DNA from: CAWHMS01 sp963830495
Lineage (GTDB): Bacteria > Actinomycetota > Actinomycetes > Propionibacteriales > Nocardioidaceae
DNA length: 64,000 nucleotides
NCBI GenBank assembly: GCA_963830495.1
Contig: CAWHMS010000003.1
Coordinates: 558,001-622,000 of the forward strand
Direction: 5' to 3'
Shown: piece by piece, positions 29,305 through 37,334 of the stretch
How the letters are laid out: each line of letters begins with the position of its first letter
How positions within the stretch are numbered: the first letter of the stretch is position 1
Program-made: the position numbers and the translations under genes
Notes under the pieces: generated by a model
Database searches by the model: none
What the model was told of the DNA's origin: nothing
Seen by the model: the letters and a program-made list of their open reading frames with translations, nothing else

Positions 29305-30345
29305 CTACCGCTGCCCATCTCGAGGAGGCGCGGGAGCGAACCCGACCCGGCCGTAGACCGTGCCGAGCGTGCTGCCGGCCACGTCTCGTGCCCGCTCGGC
29401 ACCCTTGGCCAGGGCTGACTCGATCTCGCCGCGGTCATCCAGCAGCTCCAGCGTCCGTGCGCGGAGGGGGGTCACGACGTCCTCGACCAACTGTCCGAGA
29501 TCCTTCTTGAGATCGCCGTAGCCGCGGCCGTCGTACTCCTTGGCGATCGCGTCGATCGACCGACCGCTCAGTGCGGAGTAGATCGTGAGCAGGTTGGAGA
29601 CGCCGGGTTTCGCCGCCTCGTCGAAGTAGACGTCGCGACCCGAGTCGGTGACAGCCGACCTGATCTTCCTGGCCGACCGCTTCGGCTCGTCGAGCAGCTC
29701 GATGATGCCCGCCGGTGACGACGCGGACTTGCTCATCTTGGCGGTGGGCTCCTGCAGGTCGGTGATCTTGGCCGTGCCCGGCACGATGTAGGCCTCGGGA
29801 AGCACGAACGTCTCGCCGTAGCGATGGTTGAACCGCCCACCCAGATCGCGGGTGAGCTCGAGGTGCTGGCGCTGGTCCTCGCCGATCGGCACCTGGTTGG
29901 CCTGGTAGAGCAAGATGTCGGCGGCCTGCAACACCGGGTAGGTGAACAGGCCGACCGTCGTACGGTCCTGACCGCCCTTGGCTGCCTTGTCCTTGAACTG
30001 GGTCATGCGCGCCGCCTCGCCGAAGCCGGTGAGGCAGTTGAGCACCCACGCCAGCTGCGCGTGCTCGGGCACGTGCGACTGAACGAAGAGGGTGCACCTT
30101 GCCGGGTCGAGGCCCATCGCCATCAGCTGCGCCACAGAACGGTAGGTGCGCTCACGCAGCAGCGCCGGGTCGTGCTCCACCGTGATGGCGTGCAGGTCCA
30201 CGACACAATAGAACGCGTCGTGGTCCTCCTGCATGGCCACCCATTGCCGGATCGCACCGAGGTAGTTGCCGAGGTGGAACGAGTCGGCCGTCGGCTGGAT
30301 CCCGGACAGCACGCGCGGACGCGACTCCGGGAGGGTTGCAGACAT
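29305..30345 (-). CDS. trpS: tryptophanyl-tRNA synthetase
   Basis: Class Ic aminoacyl-tRNA synthetase charging tRNA-Trp, 346 residues from the preferred start. VLSGIQPTADSFHLGNYLGA carries the HIGH-type motif, AYIVPGTAKITDL follows, and AKMSKSASSP is KMSKS. The C-terminal helical anticodon region (SALSGRSIDAIAKEYDGRGY onward) is complete. An ATG three codons upstream (30354) is possible. The ATG at 30345 is preferred because it leaves a family-length N-terminus and lies seven bases after CACAAT on the minus strand, as in leaderless genes. Confidence 0.95.
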   Translation of the reverse strand: MSATLPESRPRVLSGIQPTADSFHLGNYLGAIRQWVAMQEDHDAFYCVVDLHAITVEHDPALLRERTYRSVAQLMAMGLDPARCTLFVQSHVPEHAQLAWVLNCLTGFGEAARMTQFKDKAAKGGQDRTTVGLFTYPVLQAADILLYQANQVPIGEDQRQHLELTRDLGGRFNHRYGETFVLPEAYIVPGTAKITDLQEPTAKMSKSASSPAGIIELLDEPKRSARKIRSAVTDSGRDVYFDEAAKPGVSNLLTIYSALSGRSIDAIAKEYDGRGYGDLKKDLGQLVEDVVTPLRARTLELLDDRGEIESALAKGAERARDVAGSTLGTVYGRVGFAPAPPRDGQR

Positions 30346-30352
30346 GGTCGCC

Positions 30353-30358
30353 ATTGTG
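30353..30358 (-). promoter_or_regulatory. possible -10 element for trpS
   Basis: CACAAT on the minus strand, seven bases before the ATG at 30345, with no Shine-Dalgarno between. It resembles the TANNNT -10 of leaderless actinobacterial genes apart from its first base. It decides the trpS start only weakly. Confidence 0.3.
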
Positions 30359-30436
30359 CCAACCGACGCCAGCGATCCGACCGGCCGGGTTGATCCCCCT
30401 CAACGAGACGCCCTCGCCTCGCCTCGCGCCTCGCCA

Positions 30437-30490
30437 GGATTCGTCCGAAGGAACCCCGCCACGTCACCCCGCGCGCTCTCGGACGAATCC
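30437..30490 (-). terminator. 12-bp inverted repeat after the CNNM gene
   Basis: GGATTCGTCCGA (30437-30448) and TCGGACGAATCC (30479-30490) are perfect complements over a 30-base loop, six bases beyond the stop of the CNNM gene on the minus strand. CCTCG-type repeats (30412-30435) lie beside it, as they do beside the palindrome after sdhB. Confidence 0.7.
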
Positions 30491-30495
30491 CGGCG

Positions 30496-31791
30496 TCAGG
30501 CAGCGGGATCGGTCGGCCCGGGAGACGCCTCCACCTTGACCCGGGCGACCCGGCGGCCGTCGAGGGCGAGCACCGTCAGTCTGTGCCCGTCGCACGGCAC
30601 GGTGTCGCCGGCCTCGGGCAGCCGTCCCAGCTGCACGATCAGGTAGCCCGCTACGGTCTCATACGGACCGTCGGGCAGCTCGATCCCCGTCTCGTCCTCG
30701 AAGTCGTCGAGGTTGAGCAGCCCGTCGACCTCGATGGCGCCAGTCAGGCTGCGGGTCGTCTCCTGCTCCTCGTCGTACTCGTCCTTGATGTCGCCGACGA
30801 GCTCCTCGACCAGGTCCTCCATCGTGACGATGCCGGCCGTGCCGCCGTACTCGTCGACGACGAGCGCCAGGTGTGCGCCTTCTCGGCGCATGTCGGTCAG
30901 TGCCGACAGGAGCTGTCTTGTCGCCGGCAGCATCAAGATCTCGCGCACGACCTCGCTGACCCGCACGGAACGGCCGGCCAGCTGCGGGTCGAGCAGGTCG
31001 CGCACGTGTACGAACCCGAGGACGTCATCGGAGGACTCGCCGATCACGGGATAGCGCGAGTGCGGCTGCTCCAGCGCGAGCTGTGAGGCCTTGTACGCCG
31101 GCGTCGATCCGGTGAAGAAGTCCACCTCGGTCCGCGGCACCATCACTTCCCGGATCTGCCGGTCGCCCGCTTCGAAGACGTCCTCGACGATCTGCCGCTC
31201 CTCCTCCCCGAGTGTCTCCGAGCCGGAGACCAGCTCGCGGATCTCGGCATTGGTGATCTGCTCTCGCTGCACCCTGGGGTCGCCACCGAAGAGGCGGACC
31301 ACGACGTTGGTCGAGATCGACAGCAGCCAGATGACTGGTCGAGCCAGCCTTGCCAGCCGGTCGATCGTCGGCGCCACGGCCAGGGACACCCCTTCCGCAC
31401 GCTGCAGCGCGATCCGCTTCGGAGCGAGCTCGCCGATGACCAGCGAGACGTAGCTGATGGTCAAGGTGATGACGACGAGTGCGGTGGCGTCTGCCGCTCC
31501 CTCCGACATCCCCCAGCCCTCGAACGTGGGCGAGAGCCGACCCGCCAGCGTCGCGCCGCCGAACGCGGCCGACATGAAGCCGGCGAGAGTGACACCGATC
31601 TGTACTGCGGAGAGGAATCTGTTCGGGTCGGCGTTGAGCTTTGCCACGATCGCGCCTCGGCGGCCCTTGCCCTGCAGTCCGCGCGCCTGGCTCTCCCGCA
31701 AGGACACGAGGGCCATCTCGGCCATCACGAAGAAGGACCCGATGAGGATGAACGCGAGCACGAGCCCGATGTCTCGGAAAGTGCCGCTCAC
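30496..31791 (-). CDS. hemolysin/CNNM family protein with CBS and CorC domains
   Basis: 431-residue integral membrane protein. The first 190 residues are the DUF21/CNNM transmembrane domain (IGLVLAFILIGSFFVMAEMA, GVTLAGFMSAAFGGATLAG, AWLVVITLTISYVSLVIGE-like helices). A CBS pair spans about 210-335 (MVPRTEVDFFTGSTP, FVHVRDLLDPQ, MEDLVEELVGDIKDE). The C-terminal CorC_HlyC domain (LLNLDDFEDETGIELPDGPY) runs to about 425. Members are implicated in Mg2+/Co2+ efflux; the hemolysin name is historic. No partner gene. A long inverted repeat follows the stop, and another sits in the divergent region ahead of it. Confidence 0.9.
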   Translation of the reverse strand: MSGTFRDIGLVLAFILIGSFFVMAEMALVSLRESQARGLQGKGRRGAIVAKLNADPNRFLSAVQIGVTLAGFMSAAFGGATLAGRLSPTFEGWGMSEGAADATALVVITLTISYVSLVIGELAPKRIALQRAEGVSLAVAPTIDRLARLARPVIWLLSISTNVVVRLFGGDPRVQREQITNAEIRELVSGSETLGEEERQIVEDVFEAGDRQIREVMVPRTEVDFFTGSTPAYKASQLALEQPHSRYPVIGESSDDVLGFVHVRDLLDPQLAGRSVRVSEVVREILMLPATRQLLSALTDMRREGAHLALVVDEYGGTAGIVTMEDLVEELVGDIKDEYDEEQETTRSLTGAIEVDGLLNLDDFEDETGIELPDGPYETVAGYLIVQLGRLPEAGDTVPCDGHRLTVLALDGRRVARVKVEASPGPTDPAA

Positions 31792-31903
31792 GGTGCCACC
31801 TCAGAGGTCGGCGGGGCGCCGTGGCGACACCTGGGTCTACATGGATCATCCATGCCGTCAGGTTATCGAGGTCGCCGCCTCGGATGCGAAGCGACGGCCG
31901 GCA

Positions 31904-31956
31904 CCGAAGGATCCGACTCGCAACCGGCGGGAACCGGCTGAGAGTCGGATCTTCGG
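31904..31956. repeat. palindrome in a divergent promoter region (GGATCCGAC family)
   Basis: GATCCGACTC (31910-31919) pairs with GAGTCGGATC (31942-31951). Outer CCGAA/TTCGG pairs (31904-31908 and 31952-31956) flank a one-base bulge, 15 pairs in total. The loop holds a CCGG repeat. It lies between two divergent genes, so it cannot be an ordinary terminator of either. It shares the GAAGGATCCGAC core with the palindrome after sdhB (26699-26709). Confidence 0.6.
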
Positions 31957-32016
31957 AAGGGGTCGCGACGGCACAAAGGGATTGAGTCCCCAAGCCGGAC
32001 TGGGCAGTGTTGCGCC

Positions 32017-33150
32017 ATGAAGTTTCCCGATGACGTACCGACGCTCACCTCCGGAGACGTGACCCTCCGCGCGCATCGGACGGACGACATCGACGGCATC
32101 GTCGAGCAGTGCACCGACCCGGTGTCGGTCCGCTGGACGACAGTGCCGCTGGGGTACGACCGGGCGATGGGCGAGTCCTGGTTGCGGGAGCGCATCCCGG
32201 AGGCGTGGGAGTCGGAGAAGGAGTTCCTCTTCGCCATCGAGGCCACGCACCACGAGGGACACCGGGGCTTCGGAGGCTCTCTGTCCCTGCGCGACGAGGG
32301 TGATCGACGGGCTGAGCTGGCTTTCGGTGCGCATCCGGGCGTGCGTGGGCGCGGCGTCATGACCAAGGCCATCGACCTGTTGCTCGACTGGGGCTTCGCC
32401 GAGCGCGACATCGAGACAGTCGTCTGGCTGGCAAACGTCGGTAACGTGGGGTCCAGGCGGGTCGCCTGGCGCAATGGCTTCACCTTCGGCGGGACCATGA
32501 AACGTTGGCTGCTCCACCGGGGGGAGCATCTCGACGGATGGGTCGGCACGCTGCACCGCGATGACTCGCGCACGCCCAAGACCCGATGGGTCGACGCGAC
32601 CCGCATCGAGGGCGAGCACATCGCATTGCGGGCGTTCGACGAAGGCGACCTCGGCGCGATCGTCGAAGGGTGCAGCGATGACCGCACTCAGCACTGGCTG
32701 CCCTCCCTGCCCCGGCCGTACACCGCCCGCGACGCCAGAGCCTGGGTCGACCGTGACGTCGAGCGAGCTTCCCTCGGGAAGGCGGTCCATTGGGCGGTGG
32801 TCGATGCCGTGGATGGGCGACTTCTTGGCAATGTCAGTCTTCCGAAGTTGGGCCGCAGCAGCGGCGAGGTCGCCTACTGGGCGCACCCCGCGGCCCGAGG
32901 ACGGGGTGTCATGACCGAGGCCGTGAGCCTGCTCGCGCGACATGCGTTCACTCCGACCGAGCTCGGCGGGTTGGGGCTAAGGCGAATGACGCTGCACGCA
33001 GCGGCCGGCAACGCCGCATCGCGGCGAGTCGCCGAAGCGAACGGGTTCACGGAGTTCGGTCGGGAGCGTCGGGCCGGGCTCCTCCGAGACGGCAGCTACG
33101 ACGACATCCTGCTGTTCGACCGGTATGCCGACGTCGAGATCGCGGCATGA
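32017..33150 (+). CDS. tandem GNAT acetyltransferase (two domains)
   Basis: 377 residues made of two RimJ/RimL-like GNAT domains. Domain 1 (about 8-170) has LAFGAHPGVRGRGVMTKAID and WLANVGNVGSRRVAWRNGFT. Domain 2 (about 195-370) has AYWAHPAARGRGVMTEAVSL and AAAGNAASRRVAEANGF. Each carries the acetyl-CoA loop (V/A-R-G-R-G-V-M-T). They are joined by a WVGTLHRDDSRTPKTRWVDA linker that is echoed in the next gene. Both domains look active. Substrate may be a protein N-terminus or a small molecule. The ATG start has no strong ribosome site. The stop overlaps the next ATG (ATGA). Confidence 0.88.
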   Translation: MKFPDDVPTLTSGDVTLRAHRTDDIDGIVEQCTDPVSVRWTTVPLGYDRAMGESWLRERIPEAWESEKEFLFAIEATHHEGHRGFGGSLSLRDEGDRRAELAFGAHPGVRGRGVMTKAIDLLLDWGFAERDIETVVWLANVGNVGSRRVAWRNGFTFGGTMKRWLLHRGEHLDGWVGTLHRDDSRTPKTRWVDATRIEGEHIALRAFDEGDLGAIVEGCSDDRTQHWLPSLPRPYTARDARAWVDRDVERASLGKAVHWAVVDAVDGRLLGNVSLPKLGRSSGEVAYWAHPAARGRGVMTEAVSLLARHAFTPTELGGLGLRRMTLHAAAGNAASRRVAEANGFTEFGRERRAGLLRDGSYDDILLFDRYADVEIAA

Positions 33151-34019
33151 TCAGCCTGATGATCCGCGAGGACGGGCGTGGTGAACTTACGTTCGACACC
33201 GAGGCAGCGGACCCCGACGTGCTGGCAGCCGAGGCTCGAGCGACGCTGCGGTCCGCCTTCGACGCGGGCCGGCTCCGACAGGTGACGTGGCGAGCCGCTG
33301 CCGGCGATGCGGTTGCTCGACGTACGGCGTGGCTGCTCGGGGTCACCTTCGAGGGCATGAACCGGAACGGCTGGCTGAGCGACGGCGACCTGTGTGACGC
33401 CTGGGTCGGCAGTCTGCTGCCGGGCGACAAGCTCGAGCCGGAGTCACGCTGGCTGGAGGCGAGCCGGATGGAAGGCGAGCGGGTGGTGCTGCGAGAGGTG
33501 GAGGCTGACGACGAGGACCGCTATCTCGAAGCGACCACCGACCCTGAGTCGATGCGTTGGCTCGCCACCGTGCCACTGGCCAGAGACAGCGTCGCCTTCC
33601 GCGAGCGGCTTGTCCGCAGCATGGCAGCGCGCTCCCTCGGACAAGACGTCGAGTGGACGGTTGCCGACATACGGACGGACGACCTCGTGGCGACCGTGCA
33701 CCTGTTCGACTTCGGCGGCCTCAACTACAAGTCCGCCGAGTTCGGCTATTGGACCCACCCGGACTCGCGTGGTCGCGGCCTGCTCACGGAGGCAATGCGC
33801 CTCGTGATGGATCATGCCTTTCGCGCCGCGTCGGAGGGTGGTCTGGGACTCGAACGGATCCATCTCGGGGCGGGGGACGGCAATGAAGCTTCCCAACACG
33901 TGGCCCGCGCACTGGGATTCACCGAGACGGGTCGAGACCGCCGCTGCTACGACTTGCCGGACGGCTCCGTCGTCGACCTGATCCGCTTCGACCTGCTCGT
34001 CTCCGAATGGCGCCGCTGA
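33147..34019 (+). CDS. GNAT acetyltransferase with a degenerate half-domain in front
   Basis: 290 residues. The C-terminal 180 are a complete RimJ/RimL-like GNAT: FGYWTHPDSRGRGLLTEAMR is the acetyl-CoA loop and GAGDGNEASQHVARALGFTE the closing block. The first 100 residues match only the second half of a GNAT domain (TWRAAAGDAVARRTAWLLGV, then CDAWVGSLLPGDKLEPESRW), the same linker as in the upstream tandem protein. It therefore looks like a duplicate of the upstream gene whose first domain lost its acetyl-CoA-binding half. Coupled to it by a four-base overlap. Confidence 0.85.
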   Translation: MISLMIREDGRGELTFDTEAADPDVLAAEARATLRSAFDAGRLRQVTWRAAAGDAVARRTAWLLGVTFEGMNRNGWLSDGDLCDAWVGSLLPGDKLEPESRWLEASRMEGERVVLREVEADDEDRYLEATTDPESMRWLATVPLARDSVAFRERLVRSMAARSLGQDVEWTVADIRTDDLVATVHLFDFGGLNYKSAEFGYWTHPDSRGRGLLTEAMRLVMDHAFRAASEGGLGLERIHLGAGDGNEASQHVARALGFTETGRDRRCYDLPDGSVVDLIRFDLLVSEWRR

Positions 34020-34040
34020 TCACCTCTGCCAGCGCCCGGG

Positions 34041-34541
34041 TCAGGCGTCGAGCACGATGTCTTCGTCCTTGTGACGTACGACGGGTGGCTGGTCGCTCCA
34101 GGGGAAGTTGATCCAGCGATCGGTACGCCGCCACACGTAGTCGCACTTGACCAGCGACTGCGGCTTCTCGTAGAGCACCGCCGTGCGCACCCGCCCGACC
34201 TTGCCGAAGACGAACTGCTCGACACTGCGCAGCGTGTGCCCGGTGTCGGCGACATCGTCGGCGATCAGCACGTCGGCATCCTGGAGGTCGACGAAGTCCG
34301 GCGCGGGCGGCAGGATCCGCGGCACCTCCAGTCGCTCGTGGACACCGGTGTAGAACTCGACGTTCATCGTGTAGGTGTTCTTGACACCCAAGGCGTATCC
34401 GAGCGCACCACCGACGAGCAGGCCGCCGCGGGCGATCGACAGGATCATGTCGGGCTCGAACTCGTCGACGATCCACTCGGCCATCTGGCGAGTTGCGGTG
34501 CCGAACTTCTCCCAGGTCAGCACTTCCCGCTCGTCGCTCAC
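34041..34541 (-). CDS. phosphoribosyltransferase
   Basis: 166-residue type I phosphoribosyltransferase. DVLIADDVADTGHTLRSVEQ contains the PRPP-binding loop, preceded by the hydrophobic strand. The N-terminus EREVLTWEKFGTATRQMAEW and SIARGGLLVGGALGYALGV (RGG loop) resemble xanthine/hypoxanthine-guanine phosphoribosyltransferases (Gpt-like). Purine base salvage is the likely role and fits add and guaB1 in the window. The GTG at 34541 with a G-rich stretch upstream gives the family length; an in-frame ATG 31 codons upstream adds a Cys/Pro-rich tail unlike it. Convergent with the GNAT gene, divergent from galK. Confidence 0.85.
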   Translation of the reverse strand: MSDEREVLTWEKFGTATRQMAEWIVDEFEPDMILSIARGGLLVGGALGYALGVKNTYTMNVEFYTGVHERLEVPRILPPAPDFVDLQDADVLIADDVADTGHTLRSVEQFVFGKVGRVRTAVLYEKPQSLVKCDYVWRRTDRWINFPWSDQPPVVRHKDEDIVLDA

Positions 34542-34663
34542 GCCCCCACAGTAGGAGTGGTCGCTCAGCGGCGGCAATGCCGGGCCCGGGCACAGGCAAC
34601 CGGATCGAGCACGCCCTACGCTCAGCGTGTGCACCGATCCGACGACCTGGTCTGGTGGTCCTC

Positions 34664-35737
34664 GTGAGCGCGTGGGCGGCGCCGGGCCGTGTCAACCTGA
34701 TCGGCGAGCACGTCGACTACAACGAAGGGCTGGTGCTGCCCTTCGCCGTGCACTTCATGGCGACGGCGCGGGTCACCGCACGAGCAGACAACCAGGTGCA
34801 TGTCCGGTCGACGGAGTACGACCAGCCGGTGACCTTCTCGCTCCAGGTCCGACCCGGCGAGGTGACCGGCTGGGCGGCGTACGTCGCCGGAGTGATCTGG
34901 GCGCTGTCCCCCGGGCCTGGTGAGGGCGTCGACATCGAGCTGCACAGCGACGTACCTGTCGGCGCGGGCCTCTCGTCGTCCGCGGCCGTGGCGTGCGCTG
35001 TGGCGGCAGCAGTCGCCGACGAGCTCCGGCTCGGCTACGACCCCGTCGACCTCGCAGCGCGGTGCCGGCGGGCTGAGAACGACTTCGTCGGGGTGCCCAC
35101 CGGTGTGATGGACCAGCAAGCGGCGATGTTCTGCCGGGCGGGGCATGCGCTGCTCGTGGACTGCCGCACGCTGGCCCGCACCGATGTGCCGCTGGACCTC
35201 CCCGGCCACGGTCTGCGCCTCCTCGCCATCGACACCGGCGTGCGGCACGAGCTCGCCGCCACCGGGTACGCCGAACGATGGGCAGAGTGTCGAGCGGCAG
35301 CGGCGGCTCTCGGGCTGGACTCGCTGCGCCACGCAACCCTTGCCGACCTCGGTCGGATCGACGATGCCGTCGTACGTCGGCGGGCACATCACGTGGTCAC
35401 CGAGACTGCTCGGGTCCGCGAGGTGGTCGCGGAGCTCGCCGAGGGCAGGCCCAACGAGATCGGTGCCTTCCTCACGGCGTCGCACGAGTCGTTGCGCGAC
35501 GACTACGGGGTGTCCTGCGCGGAGCTCGACGTCACCGTCGACGCCGCGCTCGCCGCCGGAGCCCTCGGGGCTCGGATGACGGGCGGCGGCTTCGGCGGCT
35601 ACGCGATCGCTCTGTGCCGCGAGGCCGACGTGTCGGCCGTCATCGAGCGGGTCAAGGCCGCCTATGGCAGCCGCGGGTGGCGACACCCCACCTGGTGGGT
35701 GGCGACGCCCGCCCGTGGCGCGCACCCGCTCGAGTGA
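34664..35737 (+). CDS. galK: galactokinase
   Basis: 357 residues. Phosphorylates galactose to galactose 1-phosphate (Leloir pathway). WAAPGRVNLIGEHVDYNEG is the galactokinase signature near the N-terminus. DVPVGAGLSSSAAVACA is the GHMP ATP-binding motif, ENDFVGVPTGVMDQQAAMF has the catalytic Asp, and RMTGGGFGGYAIALC is motif 3. The GTG at 34664 gives a slightly short N-terminus compared with the usual 380-390 residues. A GTG three codons upstream (34655) is equally possible, and the upstream frame is open. No galT or galE lies nearby. Confidence 0.92.
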   Translation: MSAWAAPGRVNLIGEHVDYNEGLVLPFAVHFMATARVTARADNQVHVRSTEYDQPVTFSLQVRPGEVTGWAAYVAGVIWALSPGPGEGVDIELHSDVPVGAGLSSSAAVACAVAAAVADELRLGYDPVDLAARCRRAENDFVGVPTGVMDQQAAMFCRAGHALLVDCRTLARTDVPLDLPGHGLRLLAIDTGVRHELAATGYAERWAECRAAAAALGLDSLRHATLADLGRIDDAVVRRRAHHVVTETARVREVVAELAEGRPNEIGAFLTASHESLRDDYGVSCAELDVTVDAALAAGALGARMTGGGFGGYAIALCREADVSAVIERVKAAYGSRGWRHPTWWVATPARGAHPLE

Positions 35738-35785
35738 CGGGTCTGGCCGCAGCGGCGGTCCTCGACGCGTCCGCCAGCACCTGAC

Positions 35786-37243
35786 TCACCAGGAGGTCGA
35801 CTGGGGCCGCCCCTCGTCGTACCCCGCTGCGCTCTGGACGCCGACCACGGCTCGCTCGTGGAACTGCGGGATCGTGGTCGCGCCTGCGTAGGTGAACGAG
35901 CTGCGGACACCTGCGCAGATCGTGTCGACGAGATCTTCGATGCCCGGCCGGTCGGGGTCGAGATACATCCGGGACGAGGAGATGCCCTCCTCGAAGAGGG
36001 CGGACCGGGCGCGCTCGAACGCCGTACGCGTCTGGGTCCGATGCCGCACCGCCCGTGCCGACGCCATGCCGAAGCTCACCTTGTAGAGCCGACCGTCGGC
36101 GTCCCGCGCGAGGTCTCCCGCGCTCTCGTACGTGCCGGCGAACCAGGATCCGACCATGACGCTGGCCGCACCTGCCGCAAGCGCCAGCGCCACGTCTCGG
36201 GGGTACTTCACGCCGCCGTCCGCCCACACGGTGGCACCGGCATCGGCTGCCGCTGCAGCACACTCGAGTACGGCGGAGAACTGCGGCCTGCCGACCCCCG
36301 TCATCATGCGGGTGGTGCACATCGCCCCGGGGCCGACGCCGACCTTGACGATGTCGGCACCTGCCCGGGCCAGCTCGTCGGTCCCGACGGCGGAGACGAC
36401 GTTCCCGGCGACCACCGGCACCCGGACTCCGGACTCGTTGGACCAGCGGTCCCGCGCCGCGACCACGTCGGGCAGGACGTCGAGCATCTTCTGCTGGTGG
36501 CCGTGCGCGGTGTCCACGACGAGGACGTCGACCCCGTGTCGGAGCAGCGTTGCGGCGCGGCCCGCCACATCGCCGTTGATGCCGACCGCCGCTCCCACCA
36601 TGAGCGAGCCGGTGCGGTCGAGGGACGGGCGGTAGATGGCCGAACGAAGCAGTCCGGTGCGGGTGACGACGCCGAGCATCTGGTCGCCCTCGAGCACCGG
36701 GGCCACGGCGAGGTGGTGGCTGGCCAGCGTCTCGAAGGCGTCGTACAGATCCTGATCCTTGGTGACCGCGACGACATCGCTGGTCATCACCTCGGCGGCG
36801 CTGGCGAAGCGGTCGACATCCTGGCAGTCGCGCTCGGTGATGATGCCCAGCGGGCGGCCGTCCTCGACGACGACGGCGGCTCCGTGGGCGCGCTTTCCGA
36901 GCAGGGAAAGCACCTCGGCGACGACAGAGCCTGGACCCACCATGATCGGTGTCTCGTAGACCGGGTGCCGACTCTTGACGTAGCTGACCGCCTGGCCCAC
37001 GGCATCGGTCGGGATGTCCTGCGGCAGCACCGCTATGCCGCCACGCCGGGCGATGGTCTCGGCCATTCGCTTGCCCGCGATGGCGGTCATGTTGGCGACG
37101 ACCAGGGGGATCCTCGTACCCATGCCGTCCGGAGTGGAGAGGTCCACGTCGAGGCGCGACGCCACGTCGGACCTCGACGGCACCATGAACACGTCGGAGT
37201 AGGTCAGATCGTGCGCCGGGCGCTGGTCACCGAGGAACTTCAC
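35786..37243 (-). CDS. guaB1: GuaB1 family IMP dehydrogenase-related protein (probable GMP reductase)
   Basis: 485 residues of the IMPDH/GMPR fold with a CBS pair (about residues 90-215) inserted in the barrel. AVGINGDVAGRAATLL, DTAHGHQQKMLDVLPDV, VAGNVVSAVGTDELARAGAD and KVGVGPGAMCTTRMMTGVGR (catalytic Cys loop) are visible. Mycobacterial GuaB1 acts as a GMP reductase rather than an IMP dehydrogenase, which I take as the likely role here: returning GMP to IMP for AMP synthesis. The GTG at 37243 gives KFLGDQRPAHDLTYSDVFMV, the family N-terminus. It reads in the same direction as icd, with a terminator hairpin between. Confidence 0.85.
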   Translation of the reverse strand: MKFLGDQRPAHDLTYSDVFMVPSRSDVASRLDVDLSTPDGMGTRIPLVVANMTAIAGKRMAETIARRGGIAVLPQDIPTDAVGQAVSYVKSRHPVYETPIMVGPGSVVAEVLSLLGKRAHGAAVVVEDGRPLGIITERDCQDVDRFASAAEVMTSDVVAVTKDQDLYDAFETLASHHLAVAPVLEGDQMLGVVTRTGLLRSAIYRPSLDRTGSLMVGAAVGINGDVAGRAATLLRHGVDVLVVDTAHGHQQKMLDVLPDVVAARDRWSNESGVRVPVVAGNVVSAVGTDELARAGADIVKVGVGPGAMCTTRMMTGVGRPQFSAVLECAAAAADAGATVWADGGVKYPRDVALALAAGAASVMVGSWFAGTYESAGDLARDADGRLYKVSFGMASARAVRHRTQTRTAFERARSALFEEGISSSRMYLDPDRPGIEDLVDTICAGVRSSFTYAGATTIPQFHERAVVGVQSAAGYDEGRPQSTSW

Positions 37244-37278
37244 AGCAGACCAGCCTAAGCCACCCATCCCGCCGCCTG

Positions 37279-37321
37279 TGGCTGAAGCCTTTCACCGCCC
37301 TCTCGAGAAATCCTTCAGCCA
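37279..37321 (-). terminator. hairpin after icd (TGGCTGAAG family)
   Basis: TGGCTGAAG (37279-37287) pairs with CTTCAGCCA (37313-37321), nine pairs, then a two-by-two internal loop and TTTC/GAAA. It lies 13 bases after the icd stop (minus strand). It shares TGTGGCTGAAGC and TTCAGCCATAGC with the hairpin at 12435-12477. Confidence 0.75.
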
Positions 37322-37334
37322 TAGCGGGAGGGTC

